This document shows positions 10,315-20,106 of a stretch of 64,000 nt of DNA, piece by piece. Each line of letters begins with the position of its first letter. The stretch's first letter is position 1. The notes under the pieces are model-generated. The model was not told the DNA's origin. It did not search any database and was given only the letters and a program-made list of their open reading frames with translations. Position numbers and translations under genes: made by a program. The stretch covers positions 564,001 through 628,000 of the forward strand of contig JAJOZX010001002.1 in assembly GCA_023014485.1 (NCBI GenBank). The letters are read 5' to 3'. This DNA comes from Bathynomus jamesi (taxonomy: Eukaryota; Arthropoda; Malacostraca; Isopoda; Cirolanidae).

Positions 10315-11311
10315 AAAAAAGAAGTGTTGTAAGCGAATGAAACCTATGGTTGACCATTTTTTAACTGATATAAGCTAAGGACATTGATCTCATGAATTAT
10401 AGTTTGTTTACTACTTGTCGAGAGAGGAGGCACTATTTCTAACTCGTCATGGCACGCTTCATCCATCCGTGTAGTTCACAATACTGTAAATCAGAGCTAT
10501 CCCTCTTTGAGATGCTTCCAACTCAAGTTTCTATTGAACACAGTGACTTTATTACAATTAACCCTTTAAATACAATTAGTTCCCCGAGTGCTCCTATAGA
10601 ATTCGTGATACCCAGCTCAGGCCCTTACTTTTTTGATCCAAGCTCTGTGCACATGTACGGTAAGCTACGTATAGCCCATTCTGATGGAACGGACTGCGAT
10701 GACAAATATGCTGTATACCCTGAAACAAACTTTCTGCATTCCATATTCAACCAGTGTGACGTATATTTAAATCAGGTCACCATATCGGCAGGCACGGGGT
10801 ACTATTACCTACGAGCTTATCTGGAAAATGTCCTCAACTTTTCCAAAGAAGCGAAGGCTACCTTTTTAAGTGCCGAGGGATATTATCAAACTAAAGACGA
10901 AAGTAGTATAAAGGACAAATTTAAAAATTCTAAAAAGAAGATATACGAGTGTTTTGGTCGTCTGCATACAGATTTCACATTCCAGGAGAAGTTGCTTGTG
11001 AATGGGGTGGATATGAAAATAAAGCTCACCCGCACGATTCCTTAGATCTGCTTAAATCTGGATGTTGATCAAGAAGACGGAGCAAAACCCGTTGTGGTTC
11101 ACATTTTGGAGACATACCTCCGCGTACGGCGAGTTAAATTAAGTTCACCAAAACAACTAGAAATTGAGAAAAATTTACTAAACGCTACAGTGAAATACCC
11201 TATTAACAGAGTACAAATCAAACTATATACGGTGCCTGCAGGGTTGGCATCGAAGCAGATAGAAAACATCGCCCTGGGAAATCTTCCTAAAAGGATATTA
11301 ATCGGAATGGA

Positions 11312-12260
11312 CAGAGCTGGGCAGTGGGCAGTATTTAAATACATTTGTATTTAAATACGTATTTAAATACATTTGTGTATTTAGAACTGTATTTATAAAT
11401 ACATTGTTTTTCATGTATTTAAATATAGTATTTAAATACTTTAATGAGTATTTAAATACAATGTATTTAAATACTCAAAATATAAAAATGTAAATACTTT
11501 TACTGGTTTAATACACGTTCTGTACTAGCACAGTACGACGCGTCGACAGTGTAGTACAGCATGGTTCATGTTTCAACGTGTCAGTTCAATCAGTTGTGTG
11601 CCACTCTTAGTCGAAAGCGGTTGATTTCTTTATCGTGTGCGTGTCATGGCTTCAACAAGCAAATCCGGTGAATCAAACAGTGATATATCTGCAGATAACA
11701 ATTTAGTGCACCCTCTGTTTGATGGAAAATACTTTAAAATTAAATCTAAAGACGGTAATAAGGTAAAGTGCACCTGCTTGCTGTGTAAACACGAAGTCTC
11801 TGCTGCAAGCAATGCTACAACGCATCTGTACACTCATCTGAAGGTAAGTGTTTTTTTAGACATCAAAAAATATCTTGAAATTGACCGAATAATCGTACAA
11901 AACGGCTCTGCCTTAAGTGGGCCTGTGTAACTAACTCGTTGCAATCAATCCAATTTGCGATGGAAAATTCATTGATGAAAAAGCTTTTAAAATCGTCTGA
12001 TCTATCGAGTGGTGTATTTATTTCGAAATTCACCGTGTCCCCTAAAGTAGAAATTTATCAAAACATGAATTAGTGAATGCATATGTTAAAATTTGTATGT
12101 ATTTAAAATGTATTTACAAATGTATTTAAATACAATTGATGTATTTTGTATTTAGTATCTAAATACATTCGTAAAATGTATTTAGTATTTAAATACATTT
12201 CTCCCATGTATTTAGTATTTAGTATTTAAATACATTCAATGTATTTATTGCCCAGCTCTG
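11312..12260 (+). mobile_element. Non-autonomous hAT element with BED finger remnant (hATn-1, copy A)
   Basis: 949 bp with terminal CAGAGCTGGGCA inverted repeats and a perfect 8-bp TSD GGAATGGA (11304-11311 and 12261-12268). Both subterminal regions are built of TATTTAAATAC repeats. The only coding trace is a BED-type zinc finger start. A second copy, nearly the same length, lies at 31850-32797 in opposite orientation. Confidence 0.95.
11637..11930 (+). pseudogene. BED-type zinc finger start of a hAT transposase
   Basis: About 95 residues; the likely start is the Met at 11646 (MASTSKSGESN). VKCTCLLCKHEVSAASNATT and LYTHLK give C-x2-C ... H-x-H, a BED finger. GTAAGT after HLK at about 11841 looks like a splice donor, so the residues after it are probably intronic. 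No catalytic RNase-H-like domain follows, so the element depends on other hATs for movement. Confidence 0.75.
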
Positions 12261-12708
12261 GGAATGGAGAACCATGCTTCGGTGAATGGAAAATATAAAA
12301 AGACTGCCTTCAAATTCGAGAATTTCGGACTTAAAAATATAACTCTATATGTTAATGGCATTGCGTTGGGAGGAATATTGAATACGGACTATTCATCAGA
12401 CGCTCTGTTACCTCTTTGCGCGAGAGCATATAGTAATCTGGCCCATATTGCAGGTGATTGTGACGAGCTCGGCAATGGGGTAACGCAGAAAGAATTCATT
12501 GATCAATTTAACCATTATCCGTTTGACATTACACCTGACTTATCTGCTAGCGTAAATGCACATTTAAGTCCACAACAGAGCGGCAACATCTCAGTGAAGT
12601 TGGAATTCACCAAGCCTATAGACGCACCTATTAGTGTACTAGTATACCTTGAGTCGCAAGCCCTAATAGAAGTAGACATATTTAGGGGCGTTATCACTGA
12701 CTTTTAAA

Positions 12709-13190
12709 ATGGATGCGAATACACTTCAGAGAGTAGTGAAGAGTGAACGAATCACACGTTCCAAATTTATCGGCGTGTTTGCGAAGAATGAAACATTGAG
12801 TTTGGCAACTACGCGAGAATGCGGTAGTCTTATTGTGAACACAGATGTCATCGGTAATGAAGGGATTCATTGGTTTGCAATCTATTTTTAAAATAGGCAC
12901 CGCTTGTACTATTTTGATTCACTCGGGACACAACCCTGGAGTGACCCTGTTATTGTAAAATTTCTCGACCAGTTACATATCCCCGAAGTTGTATGGGACC
13001 CATTTCGATTACAAGGATATTTTAGTAATACTTGTGGAATGTACTGCATTTCATTTCTCATGCATATGTCACGTGGTAAAGAACTTGTAAATTTTTAAAA
13101 TTTATTCGACCCGTATCACACTCAATGAAACGATGAAATGGTATGCAGACAGATAAAAAGCCGTTTTCCATTTGTGCGTACTCGTTGTAT
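12709..13190 (+). pseudogene. Polinton maturation protease (adenain/Ulp1-type cysteine protease) with in-frame stops
   Basis: Starts MDANTLQRVVKSE two bases after the capsid stop. HWFAIYF carries the catalytic His, YYFDSLG the Asp, and QGYFSNTCGMYC the Gln and Cys. A TAA at 12889, a TAA at 13096 and a TGA near 13123 interrupt one continuous frame, and recognisable residues (LFDPYH, then CRQIKSRFPF) continue after the second stop. There is no indel between the first two blocks. The stops look like point decay. Confidence 0.8.
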
Positions 13191-13348
13191 AGTATGATGT
13201 TTTGTTCGTGTATATATATATTTGTAATGTTAGTTTGTATATTCTATAGTTTAAGATGGTTATTGTACTGATTTCTTTCATTTAATAAACTGATGAAAAT
13301 ACATTGTGTCTTCTCCCCCCCTCAAAAAAAAGATCATACAAAAAAAAC

Positions 13349-13534
13349 TTACATTATTTTGATGTGACATTCATTGGGTTGACTGCTCGGTAAATCCTCC
13401 GTATTCAGATCCATGACACGAGGTTCTTCAGAAGATTGTATAACACGTGACAAATCCTCATCGGACCTTAAAGGAGAAAGAATAATGTTCATACTGAATC
13501 TTTTTTTTAATAAAAACATATACAGAGTATACAT
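13349..13534 (-). CDS. Small ORF of unknown function at the Polinton right end
   Basis: 61 residues with an acidic, Ser-rich middle (SDEDLSRVIQSSEEP) and no domain I recognise. It lies opposite in direction to the capsid block and downstream of 13616-13963. It may be a second exon or the truncated end of that gene, or spurious. Confidence 0.25.
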   Translation of the reverse strand: MYTLYMFLLKKRFSMNIILSPLRSDEDLSRVIQSSEEPRVMDLNTEDLPSSQPNECHIKIM

Positions 13535-13615
13535 ATTGTAGGACAGACCCCATTATGTGAAGATATCTTTGAACCGATCAGAGAAGTTCATTTAAGAGGT
13601 AATTACGAATAACAT

Positions 13616-13963
13616 TTATAAAAAAACATGCAAAAGATTGCCATAAAAAATTGCGATTTTAGCATAATGGCGAGTATCTAAATGAAGTATTTGACGAGAT
13701 ACTACATCCCTCCATATATATGAAATAATTCTCTTTCTGGCAGTTTGTGAATAATTGACTCCAAAAAATAAAGTTATAGGCACTTGCATTTCTATGGTAG
13801 TCCCTTGCGTCAGATCGTAAGGAGCGTCATTGCAAATATCATCAACGGTTTGCGTTGGAAATAATCCATCCCGGTCAATCGCGTTAAAAAGATTAATTGC
13901 AGTCAATGCTGCAGTGTCACCGTCTTGATACAAATCCGGAAAAGTGTAAAGTTCGTGATCCAT
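13616..13963 (-). CDS. Uncharacterised Polinton-associated ORF
   Basis: 115 residues starting MDHELYTFPDLYQDGD, an ordinary globular composition (hydrophobic core, few low-complexity runs). It converges on the protease gene and begins next to the tandem arrays that may mark the element end. No homologous family is recognised. The position fits an accessory gene of the Polinton; the absence of any motif means the function is unknown. Confidence 0.45.
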   Translation of the reverse strand: MDHELYTFPDLYQDGDTAALTAINLFNAIDRDGLFPTQTVDDICNDAPYDLTQGTTIEMQVPITLFFGVNYSQTARKRIISYIWRDVVSRQILHLDTRHYAKIAIFYGNLLHVFL

Positions 13964-14076
13964 GGTGGAGGGAATGTTTATTCACTGGCAGAGGGAATGT
14001 TTATTCGAAAATAGCTACTGTTACTCCCAGCTGAAAAATATTTCCTTTTATATGCACGCTCACCAAGCTCCGCCCC

Positions 14077-14369
14077 AAAAGACTAAGATCCGGTTCGTAA
14101 TGATTGGCTGTCAATGTAACTGGGTGGAGTCTAATTTGTGTACCAATCGTAACACCGATATAACGGCTCCATGCTTTGGACGACTAATGGTGTCTTTATA
14201 TTCTCTCCGTAGATTTAATGCTCAAAAGACTGAGAGGATGTTCGTAATGATTGGTTGCCAGTGTAATTGGGCGGGTCTAATTTGTGTACCAATCATAACA
14301 TCGATATAACGGGTCCATGCTTTGGACGACTAACGGTGTCTTTATATTCTCTCCATAGATTTAATGCTC
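14077..14369. repeat. Tandem duplication, about 146-bp unit, 2 copies
   Basis: Units 14077-14223 and 14224-14369 share AAAAGACT..., TTCGTAATGATTGG, CCATGCTTTGGACGACTAA and CTTTATATTCTCTCC with about ten differences. Part of an ORF on the plus strand is a product of this duplication. Confidence 0.9.
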
Positions 14370-14468
14370 GCATTGCCTCTTACAGTCTCTATCACGACAA
14401 TATTTGCGACAATACTTGGTTTTCCCCAACCCACCCCTTTATGCAATATTGTTCACAACAATATTTTA

Positions 14469-14599
14469 TTATTTTGCGCCCATACTAAATTGAGTCTCAA
14501 TTTTCGGTTGCAGGTTATTTTGCGCCCATGCTAAATTGAGTTTCAAATTTCGGTTGCAAGTTATTTTGCGCCCATACCAAATTGAGTTTCAATTTTCGG
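14469..14599. repeat. 46-bp tandem repeat, about 2.9 units
   Basis: Each unit reads TTATTTTGCGCCCAT... then AAATTGAGT and TTTCGGTTGCA. Periods at 14469, 14515 and 14561 are exactly 46 bp. It may belong to the terminal region of the Polinton. Confidence 0.9.
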
Positions 14600-14744
14600 C
14601 TCGAACCCACGATCTCATCTCTTTCTGCAGACGTTTATACAGAAAACAAGTAATTACATTATTCTAAGAGAGTAATTGTTATTGCTAAATTAAATATACA
14701 GTTTAGTAGATGTATTTTTGGATCACACAGGAATAAGCTCCTGT

Positions 14745-15039
14745 AATATTAGCCTGCGCCTGCATCTAAGAAAGTGCAGGAGGCCAGGCTGAGGTGGTAT
14801 GGACACGTCAGGAGAAGAGAGGAGGAGTATGTGGGGCGCAGAGTTCTGGAGATGGAGTTGCCGGGACGGAGAAGAAGAGGAAGACCGAAGACGAGATGGA
14901 GGGACTGTGTGGTGGCGGAGAAGGACTTGGAGGAGGACGCGGTATACGACAGAGGAGAGTGGAGAAGACGAACCAAAAACAGCGACCTCATGTAAAGATG
15001 GGATAATAAGCTGCGGAAGAAGAAGAATATTAGCCTGCG
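14745..15039 (+). mobile_element. 5'-truncated RTE-like non-LTR retrotransposon end with 14-bp TSD
   Basis: The insertion (14759-15025) carries the last about 75 residues of an RTE-type ORF (ARLRWYGHVRRR, EMELPGRRRRGRPKTRWRDC, VYDRGEWRRR) and a short 3' tail ending GAAGAAGAAG. AATATTAGCCTGCG flanks it on both sides (14745-14758, 15026-15039). The host sequence around it has its own direct repeat: GATCTCATCTCTTTCTGCAG occurs at 14611 and again at 15060. Confidence 0.85.
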
Positions 15040-15189
15040 TAATCGGGAGTCAAAACCATGATCTCATCTCTTTCTGCAGACGTTTATACAGAAAACAATT
15101 ACATTATTGAAAACATTAACTAGGAATCGTGAGAGATACGGGTTATACTATGTTACTTTACTGACCTGATCCACATTTTATGAAAAATG

Positions 15190-15267
15190 TATAATAATAA
15201 TAATAATATGTTTCCATTTTTGCGAAGTTAATACAAACATTTTTATATACAGTAGATACCCTATATA

Positions 15268-15320
<53 letters not shown>

Positions 15321-15420
15321 GTGTGTGTGTATATATATATATATATATTGTGTGTGTGTGTGTGTGTGTTTGTTAATTTTGAAAAATGTATAATAATAAT
15401 AATAATAATAATATATCCTT
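15190..15420. repeat. Compound microsatellite (AT)n/(GT)n/(AAT)n
   Basis: AT runs broken by GT and TGTG runs, flanked on both sides by (AAT)n in the same context (GAAAAATGTATAATAATAATAA at about 15181 and 15379), suggesting a duplicated seed. Confidence 0.9.
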
Positions 15421-15850
15421 CCATTTTTTTTATTCATTCATTTCAATAACTAAGAAGATGATACCATACAAATTACGTGTAAATAAAAATAACGAAGTTG
15501 ATAAAATATAAAACATTTTTTTTCATATAAAAGGAAGACAAACGCATGGAGAGCGAGAAGAGATGGATGCGAGTCTTTGAGAGAAAGTTGACCCAAATTC
15601 CTTTCCCGCTAGTTTGTGGTTAAAAAGGCCTCGGGCTGTACCTTTCGCTGGACCTTTTCATTACCTGCCTCCGTTCACTCTTAAAAGGACAAGAGTTAAT
15701 ATTGGGATTCGTTTTAATAACTGAAAGAAGGAAAGTAAATAGTGCGGCGTTTAAATAATTAGTTTCTTATATTGTTAATATTAGTTTTAATAATTGATTC
15801 TCTTAAAGGAGAAAATTCATTTGCTTGAAATTTAAAAATCCGAAATTGAT

Positions 15851-15932
<82 letters not shown>

Positions 15933-16849
15933 AATGACAAAAGAAAATAGACACAGTTAATGTGCTTATTTCTTTTAATCAATAATTATGAGGAGAAAGT
16001 TGTACAAATACAATTGTGTGTGTGTGTATGTGTATTTCGTCTGAACTATTATTTTGACGATTGTACGTTCCGTATTATATTATTTTTTGTGCAGTAGAAG
16101 ACAAACTTTATTTATTTACAATAATTAATAAACATATTGAATTTTTTATTGTCAATATTGGTGATTATTTCTCTTAAAAGAGAAAGTACGTTTGCTTTGG
16201 TAACGAATTAAAATAAATGGTGGTGTTTAGCAACTCACCCTAATAATGTATATCTGAACAATTAAAATAAAAAATGGTATCTGGCAACTCAACCTTCCTT
16301 TATATAAGGCCCGCTTGGCTTCAGAGCGGCCAGTTTGATGATGAATGTGGCTGAATAAAGATCTCTCCTTCCTTCCTTCTTAGGTTAAGACTTAGCTTAG
16401 TTTCCCTTTGGGGGGGTAAGGACATCCCACCTTCTCCCCCAAAGCCCTTCTCCTCTCCTTTCTCTCTTAGGTTAAGACAACCCCTTTGGGGGGTCATCCT
16501 TCCTTCTCCCCCCGAAGCTCCCTCCCCTCTCCCCCTTGGCTCCTTCTAAGCCAACTGGCTGTTTAGGGGCCTATAAGACAACGGCCACTCGGCTGAAGTC
16601 TTAGTGTGCACTTGGCTCCTCCCAGGTGAACAACTCTCTTGCTTTCTCGCCTTCTCTTGTCTTTCTTTTGGGGGATAACGCCGCCTCCAAGTTTCATGAC
16701 CCCCTTGTTGCACCTGCAGCATCCCCTCCCCCCTTTGCAGCATTGAGTTGTTGCATAACCCCTCCCCTTTGCAACATTGCATCGTTGATCATTATCTCTG
16801 CAACATTCTTGCACTCTCCCAGTTTTAGCCCATACTACTATGGCCTAAT
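15421..16849. other. Non-coding stretch with (CT)n(AT)n microsatellite
   Basis: A CT then AT microsatellite lies at about 15850-15931. The part 16300-16380 has TATATAAGG followed by AATAAAG, which could be promoter and polyA signal of a solo LTR, but I find no matching copy or TSD. The 16400-16750 part is C-rich with near-repeats of TTAGGTTAAGAC and CCCTTTGGGGGG. No gene seen. Confidence 0.5.
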
Positions 16850-17240
16850 CCACTTACAGTGTACCTAACGTACGTACAATATTTATATTTTGAATAGGCT
16901 CCATCATCTATTCATAGGCTGCATCATCTATTCTATGTTCTAGTTATGCATAACACTTTAGCCTACCTAAGTCAGTGTATTACGTAATCCATTCAGTGTA
17001 TCTAACGTACGTACATTATTTATATTACCAATAGACTACAACATCTATTCTGTGTTCCATTTATGCTAAATTATGCATAACTCTCTAGCCTACCTAAATC
17101 ATTGTATTACGTAATCCATTCAGTGCACCAACGTACGTACATAATTTCTGTTATCAATAGGCTTCATATTTCATCTTACGTTTCTACTTGTGCACAACTC
17201 ATTAGCCAATATAACCATACTTAAATAATTAAGCTGTATA
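16850..17240. repeat. Tandem repeat, about 130-bp unit, 3 diverged copies
   Basis: Unit starts near 16852, 16991 and 17117, each with CAGTGYAYCTAACGTACGTAC, an ATAGRCT...CATCTATTCT block, and TTATGCATAACTC-like text, then GCCTACCTAA. The copies differ by substitutions and indels, so the array is old. Confidence 0.8.
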
Positions 17241-17655
17241 ACCATTTCCTTATTTGCTAAGCCTCAGTCATCTTTAGCATAATATAAATGCTGTTATATA
17301 ATTGTTAATCACTATAATTACCGTAATTGCATTGTTAATCGCTGTGAACAAATAACTGATTTATTTTCTTAATTAAACACAAATCCACAAGGTAATTTTT
17401 CTAACTTTATTAATATTATTTGCTTGGGTGTAATCCAAGCTGGTGACCTCGAATATTTCGTATCATTTCGGTCAGCAATTATAGTAAGCCTATTTCTTAG
17501 CCACATCAAACCGGTTAACCGTAGACTACTGTAAATTGGTAACTCCAGCCTAGTCATTTGACATTCAATCATTCTCAAGCAGTTAATCATTATCATTATC
17601 ATTATTATAGTGCTAACTTGACGTTAATAATCGGTACCTCAGTTGGCTAATACTA
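17241..17655. other. Non-coding AT-rich stretch
   Basis: No gene or terminal repeat found between the tandem array and the AT microsatellite at 17660-17726. Confidence 0.5.
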
Positions 17656-17670
17656 GGCCTAATATATATA

Positions 17671-17726
<56 letters not shown>

Positions 17727-17948
17727 CGAGGGTAATTCAATAAGCATCCGCACTTTTTGCAGATGTGTAGCGCGACCTTCCAGATCCTGCTCTTCGGATG
17801 TACTCTTCTGTCTCCACATAACGTTGGTAGACACGTCGAACCATTGTTCTTGGAATTCCTAGCGCATCGGCGACGTAACGCTGGCTCCGACCATCTTCAA
17901 TTAGGGCGACGACTCTTGCGACGTTCACGGCACTCAAATCCATTATAA
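17727..17948 (-). pseudogene. Tc1/mariner transposase N-terminal HTH, truncated
   Basis: The minus strand gives MDLSAVNVARVVALIEDG, then VADALGIPRTMVRRVYQRY and a GRSR motif: the paired HTH of a Tc1/mariner-type transposase. Directly after it comes TGCAAAAAGTGCGGATGC, leading to ACGAGGGTAATTCAATAAGC (plus strand at 17727), a mariner-like terminal repeat. So the catalytic domain was deleted, joining HTH to the 3' end. The other terminal repeat is not found. Confidence 0.65.
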
Positions 17949-18253
17949 ATGTCCAATTCTGAAACCCAAAAGAATTAGAAGTCAGTCTGTTACTAAACGC
18001 AAATCCCTACTCCCACTAGTGTAAGAAAAAGTGGCACTAGCAGTCTAAGAGCAACTGAATGTCAGACTGTCGAATTCTTAAAATAAGTCGAAAATTTGTT
18101 ACAGCTAGTGTGTTTGCAGCTGACGTTGTTTTGTCTCGTTATTTGGTTGCCTCGTAGACTATATTTTCGAATTTTAAAACTTTTATAGATAGAAGCTTGC
18201 CCACCTTTTTTGCTTTTCGCGATATTCCAAGTGGGCCGATTTTTCTGCAGCTC

Positions 18254-18281
18254 AGTATATATATATATATATATATATATG

Positions 18282-18315
<34 letters not shown>

Positions 18316-18372
18316 ATGTGCGAGAGAGAAAGAGAGAGAGAGCGTGCGAGAGTGAGAGAGCGTTAGAGAGAG
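18254..18372. repeat. Compound (AT)n(GT)n(GA)n microsatellite
   Basis: AT, GT and GAGA runs follow one another. The ORF across it is a product of the repeat. Confidence 0.9.
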
Positions 18373-18513
18373 TGCTACAATTTTGCGCAGCGTGGTGCTT
18401 GCTGCATGAGTGTATAGGGGGACATATTGTATGCTATATCCTCGTAGAATATATAACCTGTTATGGATATCGTAAGCATGTTTAATGTTTTAATGATGTT
18501 ATATATATATATA

Positions 18514-18624
18514 ATGTAAACCCACAAGGAAAAAAATTATTCCAAGGCCTTTCGTGTATTCATGAGTACACTTCGTCAGGGAAAGGCCTTGGATTCATTT
18601 TTCTTTTTCCTTGTGGGTTTACAT
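18514..18624. repeat. Foldback element with nested inverted repeats and ribozyme-like core
   Basis: ATGTAAACCCACAAGGAAAA at the left is inverted at the right, and CCAAGGCCTTTC is inverted inside it as GAAAGGCCTTGG. On the minus strand the centre reads CCTGACGA, a hairpin GTGTA...TACAC, then GAAA, the arrangement of the conserved core of hammerhead ribozymes (CUGANGA, stem II, GAAA). Stem III is not evident, so the ribozyme reading is only suggestive. Confidence 0.6.
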
Positions 18625-18662
18625 CATTCATTCATTTCACGTGTTTAATTGTGAAATTCATC

Positions 18663-18663
<1 letters not shown>

Positions 18664-18702
<39 letters not shown>

Positions 18703-18930
18703 TATTTTCTGTTGATGAAGGACATATTTTACTTCAAGAATTTGTATGCGCAAGCGCTTATCTATGTTATTAATAATTGAATTTACATGACACTAACTGA
18801 TATATATATATATATATATATATTTTCGAATATAATATATATATATATTCGAACTTAATATATATATGAATATAATATACTGTATATATTATATATTCGA
18901 ACCTAATACATATATATATATATACACACA
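18664..18930. repeat. (AT)n microsatellites with small palindromes
   Basis: Runs at about 18664-18702, 18800-18824 and further AT blocks with repeated TTCGAA-type sequence up to 18925. Confidence 0.85.
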
Positions 18931-19008
18931 GAAGGATCATTTCTTCCGACTCGAGTTTGAGAGAGAGAGAACATAATTCAGAACATTTGTTATTAGTACG
19001 AAATTTCT

Positions 19009-19080
19009 TATCGTGGCGTTTCGACAGCCAAGGTGTGTCCCACGTCTTTCTAGAGACATTATATCACCATCCTCAAAGCT
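19009..19080 (-). ncRNA. Hammerhead-like motif fossil of a retroelement end
   Basis: On the minus strand TTTGAGGATGGTG leads to a stretch closed by TGTCGAAACGCCACGATAAG. The GAGGATGG ... CGAAACG pairing resembles the CUGANGA ... GAAAC core in the terminal repeats of Penelope-like elements. First position and stem lengths are degenerate. No RT is next to it. Confidence 0.3.
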
Positions 19081-19270
19081 CTAGCGTTCTTAGATAAATC
19101 GGTATGTGTTTGTTTGTTATGATGTCTTGTGACATTATAGCTTAACATTTTCCAATAGAATCGCTAAAATGCGAGAAGATAGGCAATAAAATTATATGAA
19201 GATTAAAGAAAACAACATTTCATACAAACATTTTAGAACATCGAAAAACCAGAAACTGATAATATAAATA

Positions 19271-20087
19271 TAGTAAACCCTCGTCCAACGCGTGTTTGTC
19301 CAGCGCGAATTTGCTTATACACTATACACAGAAAAATAAATGCGAACAATTATTTGCCAAAAGCGGAAAATTTGATTATACACGGTCTGCCAAACACGCT
19401 CTAATACAATAATACTGTACACGTGCCAATGCGCGCTGTAGTGTTTTCTCCTACATTCTCCAATACTCCCGCATCTCCCTCCCTCTCGCATCTCCCTCCC
19501 TCTCGCGTCACCCCTTGCATCACCCTTTGTCTCAGTCTCGTACCGCGTTAAGTTCAGTGAAGTTGTGTTGGATTGTTTTTGTCGTATTTTGCCGTTGTTT
19601 TGCTATTACCCTTAGACAGCAGTATGGCACCAAAACGTAAAGCATCTGCAAGTGATAGTGAAGAAAAGAAAAGTCGTAAAGTTATGACATTAGCCGAAAA
19701 AAATAAAGATTCTAAATAAGTTGTGTGGTGGTATGAGCGTAACATCACTTGGCAGCGAGTATCACGTGAATGAGTCTACCATACGCACCATCCGAAAGAG
19801 TGAAGAAAAGATGCGTGCTATTTTCATTTAATATATTTTATTTATCATATGTAAATATCATTATGTTTATGATTTTATTATGTTCTTATTTCATATACAA
19901 TATAGGTAGGGAAATTAATTTGTGTGTGAATAAAAAATCTACATATCTAAGTATTAATGGGAGACTTTACGCGGCCGCGTTCACGTATCCCCATTTATCC
20001 CATAAGATATTAAGTTTGTCCAACGCGGATTTACCTAACGCGCCGTTCTCGAGGAACCTGACCCCCGCGTTAGACGAGGGTTTACCG
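19271..20087 (+). mobile_element. pogo/Tigger-like DNA transposon, decayed
   Basis: Inverted ends with GTAAACCCTCGTC (left) and GACGAGGGTTTAC (right), each flanked by TA. Further repeats with CCAACGCG/CGCGTTAGACG fit the Tigger pattern. The internal ORF starts at 19624. Only the N-terminal part of the transposase is left; the DDE domain is deleted. Confidence 0.8.
19624..19810 (+). pseudogene. Tigger/jerky-type transposase N-terminal HTH
   Basis: MAPKRKASASDSEEKKSRKV then MTLAEKNKDSK and TAA at 19717; in another frame NESTIRTIRKSEEKMRAIF follows. This is the CENP-B/jerky-type HTH start of pogo transposases, broken by a frameshift and cut after the first HTH. Confidence 0.75.
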
Positions 20088-20106
20088 TACTCTATACACC
20101 ACGTGT

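Larger units (their letters stand above)
10449..12707 (+). pseudogene. Polinton major capsid protein (double jelly roll), split by a hAT insertion
   Basis: Three blocks. 10449-11045: starts MARFIHPCSSQYCKSEL, has the ELSLFEMLPTQVSIE start of Polinton capsid proteins, and SIFNQCDVYLNQ in the first jelly roll. 11094-11311: same frame after one in-frame TAG at 11043; LRVRRVKLSS and NLPKRILIGM. 12261-12707: C-terminal jelly roll ending ISVLVYLESQALIEVDIF. The 949-bp hAT plus its 8-bp duplication total 957 bp, a multiple of three, and the flanking codons line up, so the insertion by itself kept phase. The TAG and the insertion both inactivate the gene. Confidence 0.85.
1210..13963. mobile_element. 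Polinton/Maverick element, degraded (body; true ends not identified)
   Basis: PolB fragments on the minus strand and a plus-strand block of two small proteins, integrase, penton, pVI-like protein, major capsid and protease give the gene content of Polintons (related to adintoviruses). Every large gene has at least one break, and two later elements sit inside: a gypsy (1725 to about 6100) and a hAT (11312-12260). No FtsK/HerA-type packaging ATPase is visible. I could not identify the long terminal inverted repeats or the 6-bp target duplication, so the limits given are those of the recognisable genes. Confidence 0.85.

Noticed and set aside
13962..14488. Plus-strand ORFs with repeated VMIGCQCNW
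   Set aside because: They arise from the 146-bp tandem duplication and have no coding signature of their own.
14774..15110. Three overlapping plus-strand ORFs rich in Glu and Arg
   Set aside because: Only the frame with RLRWYGHV and RRRRGRPKTRW is real; the others are shadows of this RTE end.
16546..16868. Cys-rich ORFs on both strands
   Set aside because: They overlap each other in a C/G-rich, low-complexity stretch and contain no family motif.
16850..17240. Regularly spaced repeats that could suggest a CRISPR-like array
   Set aside because: The units are contiguous, about 130 bp, and diverge along their whole length; there are no spacers and the genome is eukaryotic.
18210..18485. ORF across the (AT)n(GT)n(GA)n tract
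   Set aside because: Its residues (IYIYI, CVCVCV, RERERK) come directly from the microsatellite.
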